Under the pieces are notes generated by a model, which ran no database searches, was not told the origin of the DNA, and saw only the letters and a list, made by a program, of their open reading frames with translations. Shown here one piece after another: positions 9,035 to 18,208 of a DNA stretch of 64,000 nucleotides. The translations under genes were made by a program, and so were the position numbers. Origin of the DNA: CAZDET01 sp964504335 (GTDB lineage: Bacteria; Bacteroidota; Bacteroidia; Chitinophagales; Saprospiraceae); contig CAZDET010000006.1 of the NCBI GenBank assembly GCA_964504335.1, positions 75,933 through 139,932 on the forward strand, written 5' to 3'. How positions within the stretch are numbered: the stretch's first letter is position 1; each line of letters opens with the position of its first letter.

Positions 9035-11414
9035 ACTGGACGATCGTCACTCCGTCCCCTCCCTGTTCGGGCTCGGGATGACGGACCTGCATGCCCGTCT
9101 TGTACTCGCGCAGTTTCTTGTGCACGGCCTTGCGCAAAGTACCAGAACCCTTACCGTGAACGATGCGAACGCTGTCCGAATTCGCCATGAGGGCCTGATC
9201 GATAAAGGCTTCCACCGTTTGTAGCGCCTCTTCGTACCGCATGCCCCGGATGTCGAGCTTGTTTTCGAAGGTGGCAATGCGATCCACATCGGAAGTAACA
9301 GACTGTTTGCGTTGGACGCCCAGCGGAGTTTTAGCGTGTACCAGATCGCGTACCTTTATAGTCATTCGCATATCTCCCACCACAACAATTGCACGATTTT
9401 TATCGATACTTTCCACCTTCCCGGTGGCACCTCCGGTGCGCAATTTGACGAAGTCTCCCTCCTTGATCGGCTCTTCTTTCTTGCCGTTCGGAGCCGGTTG
9501 GTAGTAGATATCCTCCCGCAAGTCAGTAACCTGCGAAGCCAGATCCTCTTTGCTCTCCTTTACCTGGGCAGCTATTTCCTTGGCCTTTTCGAGGTTCTTC
9601 TCTTCCCGGATTTCGCGAATCAGCCGCTCCAGCTCCCGGTTTTGCTGGGCATTTTCCTGTAAAGCCGCTTCTTTCGCCTCCAGCTTGAGGCGCTTGCGCC
9701 GGTATTCCAGATCGCGGTGAAGCTGATCGTAGGTTTTAGTGAGTCGTTCCAGAGTTTGCTGCTTTTCAACCAACTCGCGCAACTGCTCCTCTACCTCTTG
9801 CTTTTCGCGTTGCAGATCAATCAGTAATTCATCGACTGCCTTTTCGTTTTTGCCAATGCGTTGACGGGCGTACTTCAGTACGCGGCCGGGTAGCTTCGTC
9901 TTCTCGGCAATTTCGAAGGCGTACGAACTGCCGGGCCGACCTACGCGCAATTCGAAGGTGGGCGAAAGGGTATCCTTATCGAAATGCATGGACCCGTTGA
10001 CAATCCCCTTCGTTTTGAACGCAAAGACCTTCAGGTTGCTGTAATGGGTCGTAATGACGGCGTACACCCGCTTGCGGTGCAACTCGTGCAGTACTGCTTC
10101 TGCAATGGCACCACCAATTTTGGGATCGGTACCCGAGCCGAATTCGTCGATTAGAATCAGCGTACGCTTGTCCGCTGCATCCAGAAAGTTGCGGGCGTTT
10201 TCCAGACGGGAACTGTAGGTAGACAAGTCGTCTTCCAGCGATTGCTGATCGCCGATGTCAGCGAAAAGCTTCCCGAAAATCCCCATTTCCGATTCAGAAT
10301 CGGCCGGAATAAGCAAGCCGCACTGTACCATCAGCTGCAGCAACCCTACGGACTTGAGCGTAATCGATTTGCCTCCCGCGTTCGGCCCGCTGAGCACCAG
10401 GACTCGGTTATCTCCGAAGAGCATCAAATCAAAGGGAACGGTCTTCTTACCCAGGTTGGCATTCTTCAAAAACAACAACGGGTGCCTCCCCTGAAGAATG
10501 TGCATATTCGGCTGATCGGTCAACCGGGGCAATCCGGCTTTCATCCGAGTAGCGAGCCGGGCTTTGGCCTGAATGACATCATAAGTAACCAGCACGTCGC
10601 TGTAGGCAGCCATGTGTGGTACGTAGGGCCGCAGTGTAGCACTCAATTCGCGCAGGATACGGTAAATCTCACGCCGCTCCTCCTGCTGCAAATCGAAGAT
10701 ATCGTTGTTGATGTCGATGACCGGCTCCGGCTCGATGTAGGCGGTGCGCCCGGTGGCGGATTCGTCGTGGATGATTCCGCGAATCTTGCGTTTGTGCTCG
10801 CTCGGTACCGCGAGAACGCGCCGACCGTTGCGAAAACTCTCTACATTGTCGGCGAGCCAGCCACGTCGCCGGTAATTGTCAATGACCGAGCGGAACTTGG
10901 AGTCCAGCTCGCGGTGCTTGCTGCCGATGTGCCGTCGAATCTTCCCCAATTCCGGCGACGCATCGGGCCTGATGTTACCCTCTTCGTCGATTACCCGTTC
11001 AATTTCCTTGAGCAGGTCTTCGTTGAATTCGATCGGCCGGATAATGTTATATAAATTGGGGTACGCTTCCCGTCGGTCGATGTTGAAAAAGCGAAAAATA
11101 TCGCGCACGAAGAGCAGCAATACATTGAGTTTTTGCAAGCCTTCCTCCGGCAGCACGTATCCCTCGATGCTCAGCATTTTGAGCTCTTCAGCCACATCTT
11201 CGTAACGGCCGATGGGAAAATTGTCCTTCTTATCCGTAATGAGTTGCAGCTCCGCGACCTCGTTCAACAGCCGCTGAATAGTCGGTAAGTCTTCGATGGG
11301 CTTCAGTTCGCGAACGCTCGCCCTTCCCAATTCTCCGTAGCACTCTTTCTCGAGTAATTCTAGTACCTTATCGAATTCCAGTTTTTCGTAAAGGTCCCGT
11401 GGTTGCAGTAACAT
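9027..11414 (-). CDS. mutS2: MutS2 family endonuclease/ribosome-rescue ATPase
   Basis: 795 residues from the ATG at 11414; a GTG three codons earlier (11423) is possible but less likely. Central MutS-type ATPase: Walker A SGPNAGGKS (about residue 340), Walker B ILIDEFGSGTDP and the H-loop ITTHYSNLK. A long charged coiled coil (about 510-625) precedes a KOW-like region and a C-terminal Smr nuclease domain (LDIRGMRYEEAL...VRIVHGKGSGTLR). The N-terminal mismatch-recognition domain of MutS1 is absent, as expected for MutS2. The family suppresses recombination and, in Bacillus, acts on collided ribosomes. The gene is convergent with the PRTase gene, overlapping it by 8 bp. Confidence 0.96.
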   Translation of the reverse strand: MLLQPRDLYEKLEFDKVLELLEKECYGELGRASVRELKPIEDLPTIQRLLNEVAELQLITDKKDNFPIGRYEDVAEELKMLSIEGYVLPEEGLQKLNVLLLFVRDIFRFFNIDRREAYPNLYNIIRPIEFNEDLLKEIERVIDEEGNIRPDASPELGKIRRHIGSKHRELDSKFRSVIDNYRRRGWLADNVESFRNGRRVLAVPSEHKRKIRGIIHDESATGRTAYIEPEPVIDINNDIFDLQQEERREIYRILRELSATLRPYVPHMAAYSDVLVTYDVIQAKARLATRMKAGLPRLTDQPNMHILQGRHPLLFLKNANLGKKTVPFDLMLFGDNRVLVLSGPNAGGKSITLKSVGLLQLMVQCGLLIPADSESEMGIFGKLFADIGDQQSLEDDLSTYSSRLENARNFLDAADKRTLILIDEFGSGTDPKIGGAIAEAVLHELHRKRVYAVITTHYSNLKVFAFKTKGIVNGSMHFDKDTLSPTFELRVGRPGSSYAFEIAEKTKLPGRVLKYARQRIGKNEKAVDELLIDLQREKQEVEEQLRELVEKQQTLERLTKTYDQLHRDLEYRRKRLKLEAKEAALQENAQQNRELERLIREIREEKNLEKAKEIAAQVKESKEDLASQVTDLREDIYYQPAPNGKKEEPIKEGDFVKLRTGGATGKVESIDKNRAIVVVGDMRMTIKVRDLVHAKTPLGVQRKQSVTSDVDRIATFENKLDIRGMRYEEALQTVEAFIDQALMANSDSVRIVHGKGSGTLRKAVHKKLREYKTGMQVRHPEPEQGGDGVTIVQFN

Positions 11415-11592
11415 AGGTATCACTTAAACCAAACCAACCAAATGAGGGCAATAAGCCCGATGTGAGAGTGGCCGTTTGGTGGATTACGTTCTTGTAACCG
11501 CAAATTCCGCAAATAGATTTCTTCGATCCCAAATTTTGACCTTTAAACCGGATACTTCTCCACCTTATCTTTCCCCTCAGCCCGATCCTTCA

Positions 11593-14277
11593 TCAGCGCA
11601 CCCACCGGTAGGTCATTTTCACCAAGAAGGTATTGCGGATATCACCCCCAAATAGATCGTCTGCCAGCGAGTTGAATACGTCCTGGTTGGGATCACCACT
11701 GGTAGTAATACCCTGCGACCAAACCAGAAAGAGCTCCGAATTCGGGCGATACTCCCAGCGGGCCACCATGTTGGACCGAAACTGAATAAAGCTGAAATCC
11801 GGATCGCCGAAGCTGTAATCCGTGTTGCCGTCTCGGTCTTCATCCACGCGATAAATGCCCCCCTCACTGTCGAAGCTTATCTGATCCTCCGCAAACACTA
11901 CAAAGCGGTCATCAAAATCCAGGGCCATCGGATCGTCACTCACCCGGTTGAAGTTGGTGTAGGTCCCCTTAGCGATAAAGGGTTGCCCGTAGTACTGAAT
12001 CGTGAAGTTAGGCGTAAGATTATAAGTAGCTCGCAACGTGACACTTAGGGTAGTTTGATCGATGCGGCCATTCAGGTAGGCGATATCGTCGCCAAATTCC
12101 TCCTGGGTGAAGTACTGTTCGTCGCGGCGGGTCCGCGACAAGCGGGGTGCCAGGGAGAGGTTCAAGGCATTGGAGGGTTGGTAGCGGGTCCAGAGGCTGT
12201 AAGACGTGGAGCGCACCACGCCGTCGTAGGAGCCGCCGTTGTTGTAGTTGACGTTGACCTGCACACGCTTACGGCCATCCGAACCGAAGCCGAACCAGTA
12301 GGCTGCTCCCCGTGGGCGACGCAACAGCGGCCCTCCGCGCAAAATGTTTTTAGATACATCGAGCTGCTCCACCGTGACGCCCCCGTTGATATTCCAGAAG
12401 TTCTTAAACTGCCCCCACGCATTGGTATTGTAGGCGCGGTAAAGCGGCTCGCCCGACCAATCCCAGCGCAGATAAATATTCTGATTCCACTGCAACCGGC
12501 GGAAAATACCGAAGGGCTCTTGCCAGCGCCGCGCGCCCCAGGCAAACACGTTAAATTCGTCTGTATTTAGCAAGAAGCCTATATCGTTGAGTTCCAGTTC
12601 CGGCGACCGCCAGGTAATACCCGCATCAAACACCCACTTTCCTTCCAACTCACCAATCCGTACCGTGCCGCCCGTACCGGTGAGGCTCGTCCGGCTACTA
12701 TCCACCTCGATGTGAGAGGCCCCGGGGCGCTGAAAAAGGTGCTCAAAGGCAGTTTGCGTCTCCAGGATGGCGTCCGTACTGCCCTCCACGCGACTGAACA
12801 CGGCATTCGCGCTGATGTACCAGGCGCGATTGTCCCATCGGTGCAAGAAATCAATACCCCCCGTGTAGGCGTTTCGGTGCAGAAAATCCAATTCGGACGT
12901 TTGCAGATTCCGGTTTACGGAGGTAAGCATCAGGCCGATGTTCGAGTTGCGATCGTTAAAATCCTGCTGCATTCGGCCAACCGAGTAAAACGTGAGCGGC
13001 TCTATTTCCGTTTTTCGGCGTTCCCCACCGTCGTCAATGACGGCAAATTCGCGTTCCGTCACGCTGCTGAGTAAACCAAGCGACAACCCACTCTGGGTTT
13101 TGCCACTCACCTTGGCCGCGCCAAGAATAGTAGTATTGGCCGGTTGATCGGCGTAGAAATTGATTGATTCATCATTCGATACAAACCGGCTGGGATTGCG
13201 CCCGATCCGCCTTGAATAAAAGAGAAGATCCGAGTTGAAGGAACCTCCCGCCTCCGCCTCGGTTAGCTCGTAGGTAAAGATGTTTTGATTCTCTACAAAA
13301 AAAGGCCGCTGCTCCCGGAAAAATATCTGGAAGCCATCGAGGTTGATCGCTCCGGGATCGGCCTCCACTTGCCCGAAGTCGGGATTGATTGTGTAGTCGA
13401 CCGCAATGTCATTGGTGATTCCCAGGCGACCGTCCAGCCCAACGGATAGGCGGGTATCGGTGCGCTCGTCAAAGGGATTGTCGGGATTGTAATCGCCTCC
13501 GGTGCGCGCCTGACCGAGTACGTAGGGCTGAAACTCAAGAGGTTTGCGGGGTTTCACCCCCTTAATACCGCGCAAGGTACCAAAGCGACTCACCCAACCT
13601 TGTTCGGCCTGATCGATAGGCGCCCAAGTGTCCATTTCCTGATAGCGAAACAACCGGCGCGTGCTTTGCAGCCCCCAAATCTGTTCGTTCGCCTTGCCGA
13701 AACGCAACTGACTAAAGGGGATACGGCATTCCACAGTATATCCCAACGAATCAGTCTGTGCTTTGGTCAGCCAGGTGGGATTCCAACTAGACTCCCAATC
13801 GTTGCCGTCTTTGCTGATAAATTCATCGTTTTTGACGCCACTTGCAGAGGTGGTAAAGGAAAAACCAGTACGCTTATCGTTGAAGCTATCGAAATTGACC
13901 TCGACCCAGTCGCCGGGAAAATCATCGCGTCGCCCCAGGCGCGCCTCTATCTTGCCGGGTTCGGTGTCGTAGCACCGCCAGGCCATATACAGGTAGCGGT
14001 TGTCGTACAAAATCTTGAAGAGCGTGCGCTGGGTGATAGAATCAATACTCTCTGGTTGCCACTGGTGATACTCCGTGCTCCACGGCACTTGCTCCCAGGC
14101 CGCATCGTCGAGCCGGCCGTCGATCGATGGCGCTTCGCCATTAATCCGTTGCGTCACGTAGACGGGGGCTTCTTTTTCGCGAATACTCGTTGGGATGGGG
14201 TCTGCAATACCTTGGCTGAGTAGCCCGTGACAAAAAAATAGCAAACCCATTAAGGATAGGTAGAGGCGATAAGTCAT
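11593..14277 (-). CDS. DUF5916 outer-membrane protein with N-terminal CBM9-like domain
   Basis: 894 residues from the ATG at 14277, chosen because a signal peptide follows directly (MTYRLYLSLMGLLFFCHGLLSQ); the frame extends 33 codons upstream without a plausible start. Residues about 40-230 form a carbohydrate-binding family 9-like domain (APSIDGRLDDAAWEQVPW...DWVEVNFDSFNDKRTGF). The rest is DUF5916, a long beta-strand-rich region of the kind predicted to form an outer-membrane barrel, ending in an aromatic residue-rich strand (FLVKMTYRWVR). The substrate is unknown; family members are often called hydrolases without proof. An A-run just upstream of the ATG resembles the A-rich leaders common in Bacteroidota. 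Confidence 0.88.
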   Translation of the reverse strand: MTYRLYLSLMGLLFFCHGLLSQGIADPIPTSIREKEAPVYVTQRINGEAPSIDGRLDDAAWEQVPWSTEYHQWQPESIDSITQRTLFKILYDNRYLYMAWRCYDTEPGKIEARLGRRDDFPGDWVEVNFDSFNDKRTGFSFTTSASGVKNDEFISKDGNDWESSWNPTWLTKAQTDSLGYTVECRIPFSQLRFGKANEQIWGLQSTRRLFRYQEMDTWAPIDQAEQGWVSRFGTLRGIKGVKPRKPLEFQPYVLGQARTGGDYNPDNPFDERTDTRLSVGLDGRLGITNDIAVDYTINPDFGQVEADPGAINLDGFQIFFREQRPFFVENQNIFTYELTEAEAGGSFNSDLLFYSRRIGRNPSRFVSNDESINFYADQPANTTILGAAKVSGKTQSGLSLGLLSSVTEREFAVIDDGGERRKTEIEPLTFYSVGRMQQDFNDRNSNIGLMLTSVNRNLQTSELDFLHRNAYTGGIDFLHRWDNRAWYISANAVFSRVEGSTDAILETQTAFEHLFQRPGASHIEVDSSRTSLTGTGGTVRIGELEGKWVFDAGITWRSPELELNDIGFLLNTDEFNVFAWGARRWQEPFGIFRRLQWNQNIYLRWDWSGEPLYRAYNTNAWGQFKNFWNINGGVTVEQLDVSKNILRGGPLLRRPRGAAYWFGFGSDGRKRVQVNVNYNNGGSYDGVVRSTSYSLWTRYQPSNALNLSLAPRLSRTRRDEQYFTQEEFGDDIAYLNGRIDQTTLSVTLRATYNLTPNFTIQYYGQPFIAKGTYTNFNRVSDDPMALDFDDRFVVFAEDQISFDSEGGIYRVDEDRDGNTDYSFGDPDFSFIQFRSNMVARWEYRPNSELFLVWSQGITTSGDPNQDVFNSLADDLFGGDIRNTFLVKMTYRWVR

Positions 14278-14411
14278 GTTTTTTTTTTCGAATGGGTGTC
14301 TTCGGTAATGACCTGCTGTTGGGCAAAAGAGTTGCAACTTGCGCGGCAAATTTCCGGAACAACCGTCATAAACCATCTATCCAACTGGGAGTTTCTCCAG
14401 AAAACAATCCA

Positions 14412-15116
14412 TTGAATCAACCCAGAATTGCACTTGTTACCGGCGGAAACCGAGGGATCGGGAAGGAAATATGCCGACAACTCGCCCAGCAAGGGCACAC
14501 TACCATCCTCACCAGTAGAGACCCCGAAAAGGGGAAACAGGCCCTCCGGGAAATCGACCAACCTAACTACGATCTTCGATTTTACCAATTAGACGTCAGC
14601 AACCCGCAGAGTATCCGGGAGGCCTACGATTGGGTACAACGAGAATTCGGCCGCCTCGACATCCTCGTCAATAACGCCGGCATTAACTACGATACCTGGC
14701 ACAACGCACTGGATGCCGATCTGGATCAATGCCGTCAAACGCTGGAGGTAAACCTGTTTGGTCCCTGGCTGCTCAGCCAAACGTTTATTCCACTGATGCA
14801 ACGCAACGGCTACGGCCGGGTAGTCAATGTGTCGAGCGGCTCGGGGCAACTGAACGGTATGGGTGGAGGCACCCCGGGATACAGCATCTCCAAGGCTGCC
14901 CTCAACGTCCTTACCGTCAAACTGGCCAGTCAGGTACAAGGTCAGAATATCCTGATCAACGCAGTTGGCCCGGGTTGGGTACGCACCGACATGGGCGGCA
15001 GCAACGCCACTCGCTCGGTTGAAGAAGGAGCAGACGGTATCGTGTGGGCTGCGAACCTACCCGACGACGGGCCCAGCGGCGGCTTTTTCCGCGATGGAAA
15101 AACCATCGACTGGTAG
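14412..15116 (+). CDS. SDR family NAD(P)-dependent oxidoreductase
   Basis: 234 residues from a TTG at 14412. I prefer this start because the Rossmann motif TGGNRGIG follows within ten residues, as in other SDRs, and it leaves 134 bp for the divergent DUF5916 promoter. The ATG at 14292 would add 40 unmatched residues and leave only 14 bp between the two starts. Visible SDR landmarks: TGxxxGIG, LDVSN, NNAG, catalytic Ser (VNVSSGSG), YSISK (Tyr and Lys of the YxxxK pair) and GPGWVRTDMGG. The latter and the strong resemblance to carbonyl-reductase-type SDRs suggest a small-molecule carbonyl reductase. The substrate cannot be told from sequence. Confidence 0.85.
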   Translation: MNQPRIALVTGGNRGIGKEICRQLAQQGHTTILTSRDPEKGKQALREIDQPNYDLRFYQLDVSNPQSIREAYDWVQREFGRLDILVNNAGINYDTWHNALDADLDQCRQTLEVNLFGPWLLSQTFIPLMQRNGYGRVVNVSSGSGQLNGMGGGTPGYSISKAALNVLTVKLASQVQGQNILINAVGPGWVRTDMGGSNATRSVEEGADGIVWAANLPDDGPSGGFFRDGKTIDW

Positions 15117-15881
15117 TTAGGCCGCCGACATCCCCCCATCTACATTGAATTGGCCGCCATTGAGATAGGCGCCTTCCGGACTGGACAGAAACAACACCAG
15201 ATTCGCCACATCGGTATTGGTAGCGTACCGACCTATCGGGATCATTTGTTCGAATTGGCCTTTTGCCTGATCGCCTTGCCCCGGACTGAACTGGTCTTCC
15301 ACCGAACGCATCATGCGGTTTTCAACCGGCCCCGGGTGCACCGAATTAACCCGGATGTTATTTGGAGCCCCCTCCAACGCAGCCACCCGCATCAATCCGA
15401 CTACGGCGTGTTTGCTGGTCACGTAGGCGCTCAAGTTTGCCCAACCCCACTGGCCAGCGACGGAAGAGGTGATGATAATGCTCCCTCCTTTCTCTTTCAT
15501 TACGGGCATGACGTACTTCAAGCCATACCAAACGCCAAGTACATTGACGGCAAGTACTTTGTGAAACATGTCTTCGGGGTAGTCCACAATGGAGGTAACC
15601 ATCCCTTCAATGCCCGCATTGTTGAAAAATACGTCAATCCCCCCCATTTGGTCAACGGCATACTGGACGAACGCTTGTACCTGATCCGACTTCGATACAT
15701 CGGCCGTGTAGGTGTGTAGCCGATCGCTATTCAAGCGGTTTTTCGTCTGTGCAAGATCGCTTTCGTTAATGTCGACGAGTAATACTTCTGCTCCCGCTTC
15801 AAGGAATTGTCGAGCGGTCTCGGCTCCAATTCCTCCGGAGCCACCTGTGATGACGACCTTTTTTCCTGAAAAATTGAACAT
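15117..15881 (-). CDS. SDR family oxidoreductase (glucose/3-ketoacyl-type)
   Basis: 254 residues from the ATG at 15881 (MFNFSGKKVVITGGSGGIG). The frame continues upstream but the cofactor motif would then start too late. All SDR elements are seen: TGGSGGIG, VDINES, ADVSKSD, NNAGIEG, a catalytic Ser in IITSSVAGQWG, YVTSK (YxxxK) and the C-terminal LNGGQFNVDGG typical of classical tetrameric SDRs. It is convergent with the preceding SDR gene and abuts it with no spacer: its TAA begins on the base after the other gene's TAG. The two SDRs are different subfamilies, so this is not a recent duplication. Confidence 0.88.
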   Translation of the reverse strand: MFNFSGKKVVITGGSGGIGAETARQFLEAGAEVLLVDINESDLAQTKNRLNSDRLHTYTADVSKSDQVQAFVQYAVDQMGGIDVFFNNAGIEGMVTSIVDYPEDMFHKVLAVNVLGVWYGLKYVMPVMKEKGGSIIITSSVAGQWGWANLSAYVTSKHAVVGLMRVAALEGAPNNIRVNSVHPGPVENRMMRSVEDQFSPGQGDQAKGQFEQMIPIGRYATNTDVANLVLFLSSPEGAYLNGGQFNVDGGMSAA

Positions 15882-15998
15882 GGCTTTTTTCGATGATACA
15901 TAGGCGGTTGCCGGAATGTTCGAGACGAAAGTCCCAAAAAAGAAGGGCAAACGATGTGCTCGTCTGCCCTTCTTTCGATCTAATCGGTTCGGCTGCTA

Positions 15999-16352
15999 CT
16001 AGTTGTTGTAGTAAAACCGCTCGTGCTTGATGTGGCCGTCTTCCCACTGCTGGCGTGCCACCTGTTCCATCTGAACACGGTTGCCATCCTTGAACGTCAC
16101 GTCCATCATCGATTCCACAAATGTAGTGTGGTTTTCGGGATCCTCTCCGATTGCCCGAATCTCCAGGTTGTGGAACTCCTGTACGTTGTCGAGGAATTGC
16201 TCCTCGTAGGCGCGGCATTCGGCTTTGCCTGTACGAGTACCGCGGGGTTCAGTCATCACTACTTCCGGGTGGTAGTACTTGTCGAATGCCTCCAACAATT
16301 GCCCTTGGCCGAGCATGCTGTAAATCTCTTTGGCACGATCTAGGTTGGTCAT
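15999..16352 (-). CDS. NTF2-like (SnoaL-type) protein
   Basis: 117 residues from the ATG at 16352 (MTNLDRAKEIYSML). A cone-shaped NTF2/SnoaL fold is suggested by the pattern of a helical N-terminus, LLEAFDKYYHPEVVMTEPRGTRTGKAECRAYEEQF, then paired strands (TTFVESMMDVTFKDGNRVQMEQVARQQWEDGHIKHERFYYN). The family includes cyclases, isomerases and stress-linked proteins of unknown substrate. A conserved-looking inverted repeat sits 23-47 bp upstream of the start. Cytoplasmic; no signal peptide. Function remains open. Confidence 0.75.
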   Translation of the reverse strand: MTNLDRAKEIYSMLGQGQLLEAFDKYYHPEVVMTEPRGTRTGKAECRAYEEQFLDNVQEFHNLEIRAIGEDPENHTTFVESMMDVTFKDGNRVQMEQVARQQWEDGHIKHERFYYNN

Positions 16353-16374
16353 GATGTGTGGTTGATTTAATTGA

Positions 16375-16399
16375 TGTATGTAAATTAAACGTACATACA
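16375..16399. promoter_or_regulatory. Inverted repeat, operator candidate upstream of the NTF2-like gene
   Basis: TGTATGTA (16375-16382) and TACATACA (16392-16399) form a perfect 8-bp inverted repeat with a 9-base centre. The centre holds, on the minus strand, TACGTTTA, one base off the TAnnTTTG promoter motif. It lies 23-47 bases before the ATG at 16352. This arrangement is what an operator over a promoter would look like, but no regulator gene is linked. Confidence 0.35.
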
Positions 16400-16528
16400 A
16401 TTAATTTGTTGAATGCCCTCCCTTTCAATTTACTGCCATCGGGATAAATCTCGGATAACGGATGGAATTGCCCCCGCGAACACCAAAAAGCTTCTACATT
16501 TACACGCAAATCGACAAAGGGGAACGAT

Positions 16529-17116
16529 ATGTGGTTGAGATACCTGATCATCGCCTCCGGTATCGTACTGATGATCGGAGGCTGCAATGGACTACTGTCG
16601 CAATTATTCGGCACCCACAAACTGCGGCATTTTACCATCGATACCCTCCGCACCACCGGCTTGGGCGATGCCGATTACGTATCCATTGACTCTGCCCATT
16701 CTCCGGGCGACTTCGTCGTGGGGCCGGCTATACACCCGACCGATCGAGATATTGTCATCTTCCCGTTGATTAGCGAAGCGGAACGAGCCGACCTGGAACA
16801 GGGAAAGCGAATTCGGCCCGCCCTGCTTGCCTGGAACAAAGTTTCTCCCGAAGTTCAGGAAGGAAGGGATTCAATCCGCATTCCCCTCGGTACCGGTACC
16901 ATTCGCGGATTGGTGCGCGCTCCCAACAAACTGAAAAATACGTCTGATCGATTGAGTGAGCAAGGATACGATATCCCCAAAGATGTGTATTATTTGGAGG
17001 CAGATCGGGCACCATTGGCCTGGTACTGGAATCTGCTCATGCTGATAGGTGGAATCGGCATCGCCCTGGCAGCGGAAGCACGGGCTGCCCGACGCCGCCA
17101 ACTGAAATCAAAATAA
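16529..17116 (+). CDS. Hypothetical membrane protein with N- and C-terminal transmembrane segments
   Basis: 195 residues, not recognised. A hydrophobic N-terminal segment (LRYLIIASGIVLMIGGC) could be a membrane anchor or a weak lipoprotein signal with Cys19. About 145 residues of hydrophilic, beta-rich sequence follow (VSIDSAHSPGDFVVGPAI, IFPLISEAERADLEQG), then a second transmembrane segment near 168-186 (WYWNLLMLIGGIGIALAAEA) and a basic tail (RAARRRQ). The topology implies a mainly periplasmic domain tethered at both ends. It precedes tpiA by 19 bp on the same strand, so the two may be co-transcribed. Confidence 0.7.
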   Translation: MWLRYLIIASGIVLMIGGCNGLLSQLFGTHKLRHFTIDTLRTTGLGDADYVSIDSAHSPGDFVVGPAIHPTDRDIVIFPLISEAERADLEQGKRIRPALLAWNKVSPEVQEGRDSIRIPLGTGTIRGLVRAPNKLKNTSDRLSEQGYDIPKDVYYLEADRAPLAWYWNLLMLIGGIGIALAAEARAARRRQLKSK

Positions 17117-17135
17117 CTCAAATACCTCGTTCGAT

Positions 17136-17897
17136 ATGAATACAGACCGCCTCATGGTTGCCGGCAATTGGAAAATGCATACCACCTACTCGGAAGGTCG
17201 GGAGCTCGCCCAGGAAATTGTCGAATTACTTCAACCAACCAAAGTGAAAGTCGTTTTCGGCACGCCTTTCATCCACCTCAAATCAATTTCCAGCGTAATT
17301 AGAGATATCAACAACCTCCACCTCGCCGCTCAAAATGTGCACCAGGAGGAGAAGGGGGCCTACACCGGAGAAATATCCGCGGCTATGCTCCGCTCCGTCG
17401 GTACCGAATATGTAATCGTGGGCCACTCCGAACGTCGCACCTACTTCCAGGAAACCGACGATCTGGTGTACCAAAAAATCAAGCGCGTACTGGAAAATGG
17501 CATGCACCCCATCTACTGCTGCGGCGAACGCGTTGAGGTGCGCGATGCCGGTGAACACCTCCAACTGGTGGCCGAACAAATCGAAACCGCCCTCTTCGAC
17601 CTCTCCGCGGAGCAATTCAGCCGTTGTACCGTCGCCTACGAACCCATCTGGGCCATCGGCACCGGCAATACCGCCACCCCCGAGCAAACTCAGGAAATGC
17701 ATGCTCATCTGCGGCAATTAATTACCAAAAAATACAATTCGGACCTCGCTGAGCAAACTACCATCCTCTACGGCGGCAGCGTCAAACCCGCCAATGCCAA
17801 AGAGCTCTTCGCTCAGCCCGATGTAGATGGAGCCCTCGTCGGCGGCGCTTCTCTGAACGCCAAGGATTTCGTGGCGATCATTAACAGCTTCTCCTAA
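17136..17897 (+). CDS. tpiA: Triose-phosphate isomerase
   Basis: 253 residues, the usual length for this TIM-barrel enzyme of glycolysis, which interconverts dihydroxyacetone phosphate and glyceraldehyde 3-phosphate. All landmarks are present: catalytic Lys13 (GNWKMH), electrophile His97 (VGHSERR), catalytic base Glu169 (AYEPIWAIGTG), the flexible phosphate loop and the ILYGGSVKP / VGGASL phosphate-binding signatures. Cytoplasmic. The start ATG follows the hypothetical membrane gene by 19 bp. A tandem repeat and an assembly gap begin about 40 bp after its stop. Confidence 0.98.
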   Translation: MNTDRLMVAGNWKMHTTYSEGRELAQEIVELLQPTKVKVVFGTPFIHLKSISSVIRDINNLHLAAQNVHQEEKGAYTGEISAAMLRSVGTEYVIVGHSERRTYFQETDDLVYQKIKRVLENGMHPIYCCGERVEVRDAGEHLQLVAEQIETALFDLSAEQFSRCTVAYEPIWAIGTGNTATPEQTQEMHAHLRQLITKKYNSDLAEQTTILYGGSVKPANAKELFAQPDVDGALVGGASLNAKDFVAIINSFS

Positions 17898-17919
17898 ATC
17901 CTCCGTATAGCAATATGTC

Positions 17920-17948
17920 AATGTGCCGAATTAGAAAATTGGCACATT
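17920..17948 (+). terminator. Hairpin after tpiA, merging into the octamer repeat
   Basis: AATGTGCC (17920-17927) pairs with GGCACATT (17941-17948) across a 13-base loop, 22 bp after the tpiA stop. There is no T-run, and the right arm is also the first unit of the tandem octamer repeat, so terminator function is only a possibility. Confidence 0.3.
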
Positions 17949-18083
17949 GGCACATTGGCANNNNNNNNNNNNNNNNNNNNNNNNNNNNNNNNNNNNNNNN
18001 NNNNNNNNNNNNNNNNNNNNNNNNNNNNNNNNNNNNNNNNNNNNNNNNNNNNNNNNNNNNATTGGCACATTGGCACATTGGCA
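17938..18083. repeat. Tandem octamer repeat (ATTGGCAC) interrupted by a 100-N gap
   Basis: Units of ATTGGCAC run from 17938 to 17960 and again from 18061 to 18083. The 23 bases on either side of the gap are identical, so the true array is longer than shown and was not resolved by the assembler. It lies between tpiA and the S24-type repressor gene. Nothing else is seen in this intergenic stretch apart from the hairpin. Confidence 0.85.
17961..18060. other. Assembly gap (100 N)
   Basis: Exactly 100 unknown bases, the conventional length for a gap of unknown size. Both flanks are the same octamer repeat, so the missing sequence is probably more repeat. Reading frames running through it are meaningless. 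Confidence 0.99.
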
Positions 18084-18208
18084 AAACTATTCGCAAAAAA
18101 ATGTAAGCCGCCCGTTCTATCGCTGAATTATTGTTACTATTCTGCTATCTTTAGCCTCCACCCATTTTCAGACATTTCCTCGCTGGCAGGAATTAAGGGC
18201 TACAGCTA

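Noticed and set aside
10242..11054. Long plus-strand open frame (270 codons) inside the mutS2 region
   Set aside because: It is antisense to the conserved ATPase part of MutS2 and has no recognisable family or start context.
17938..18083. CRISPR array
   Set aside because: The units are 8 bp without spacers; no cas gene is present in the window.
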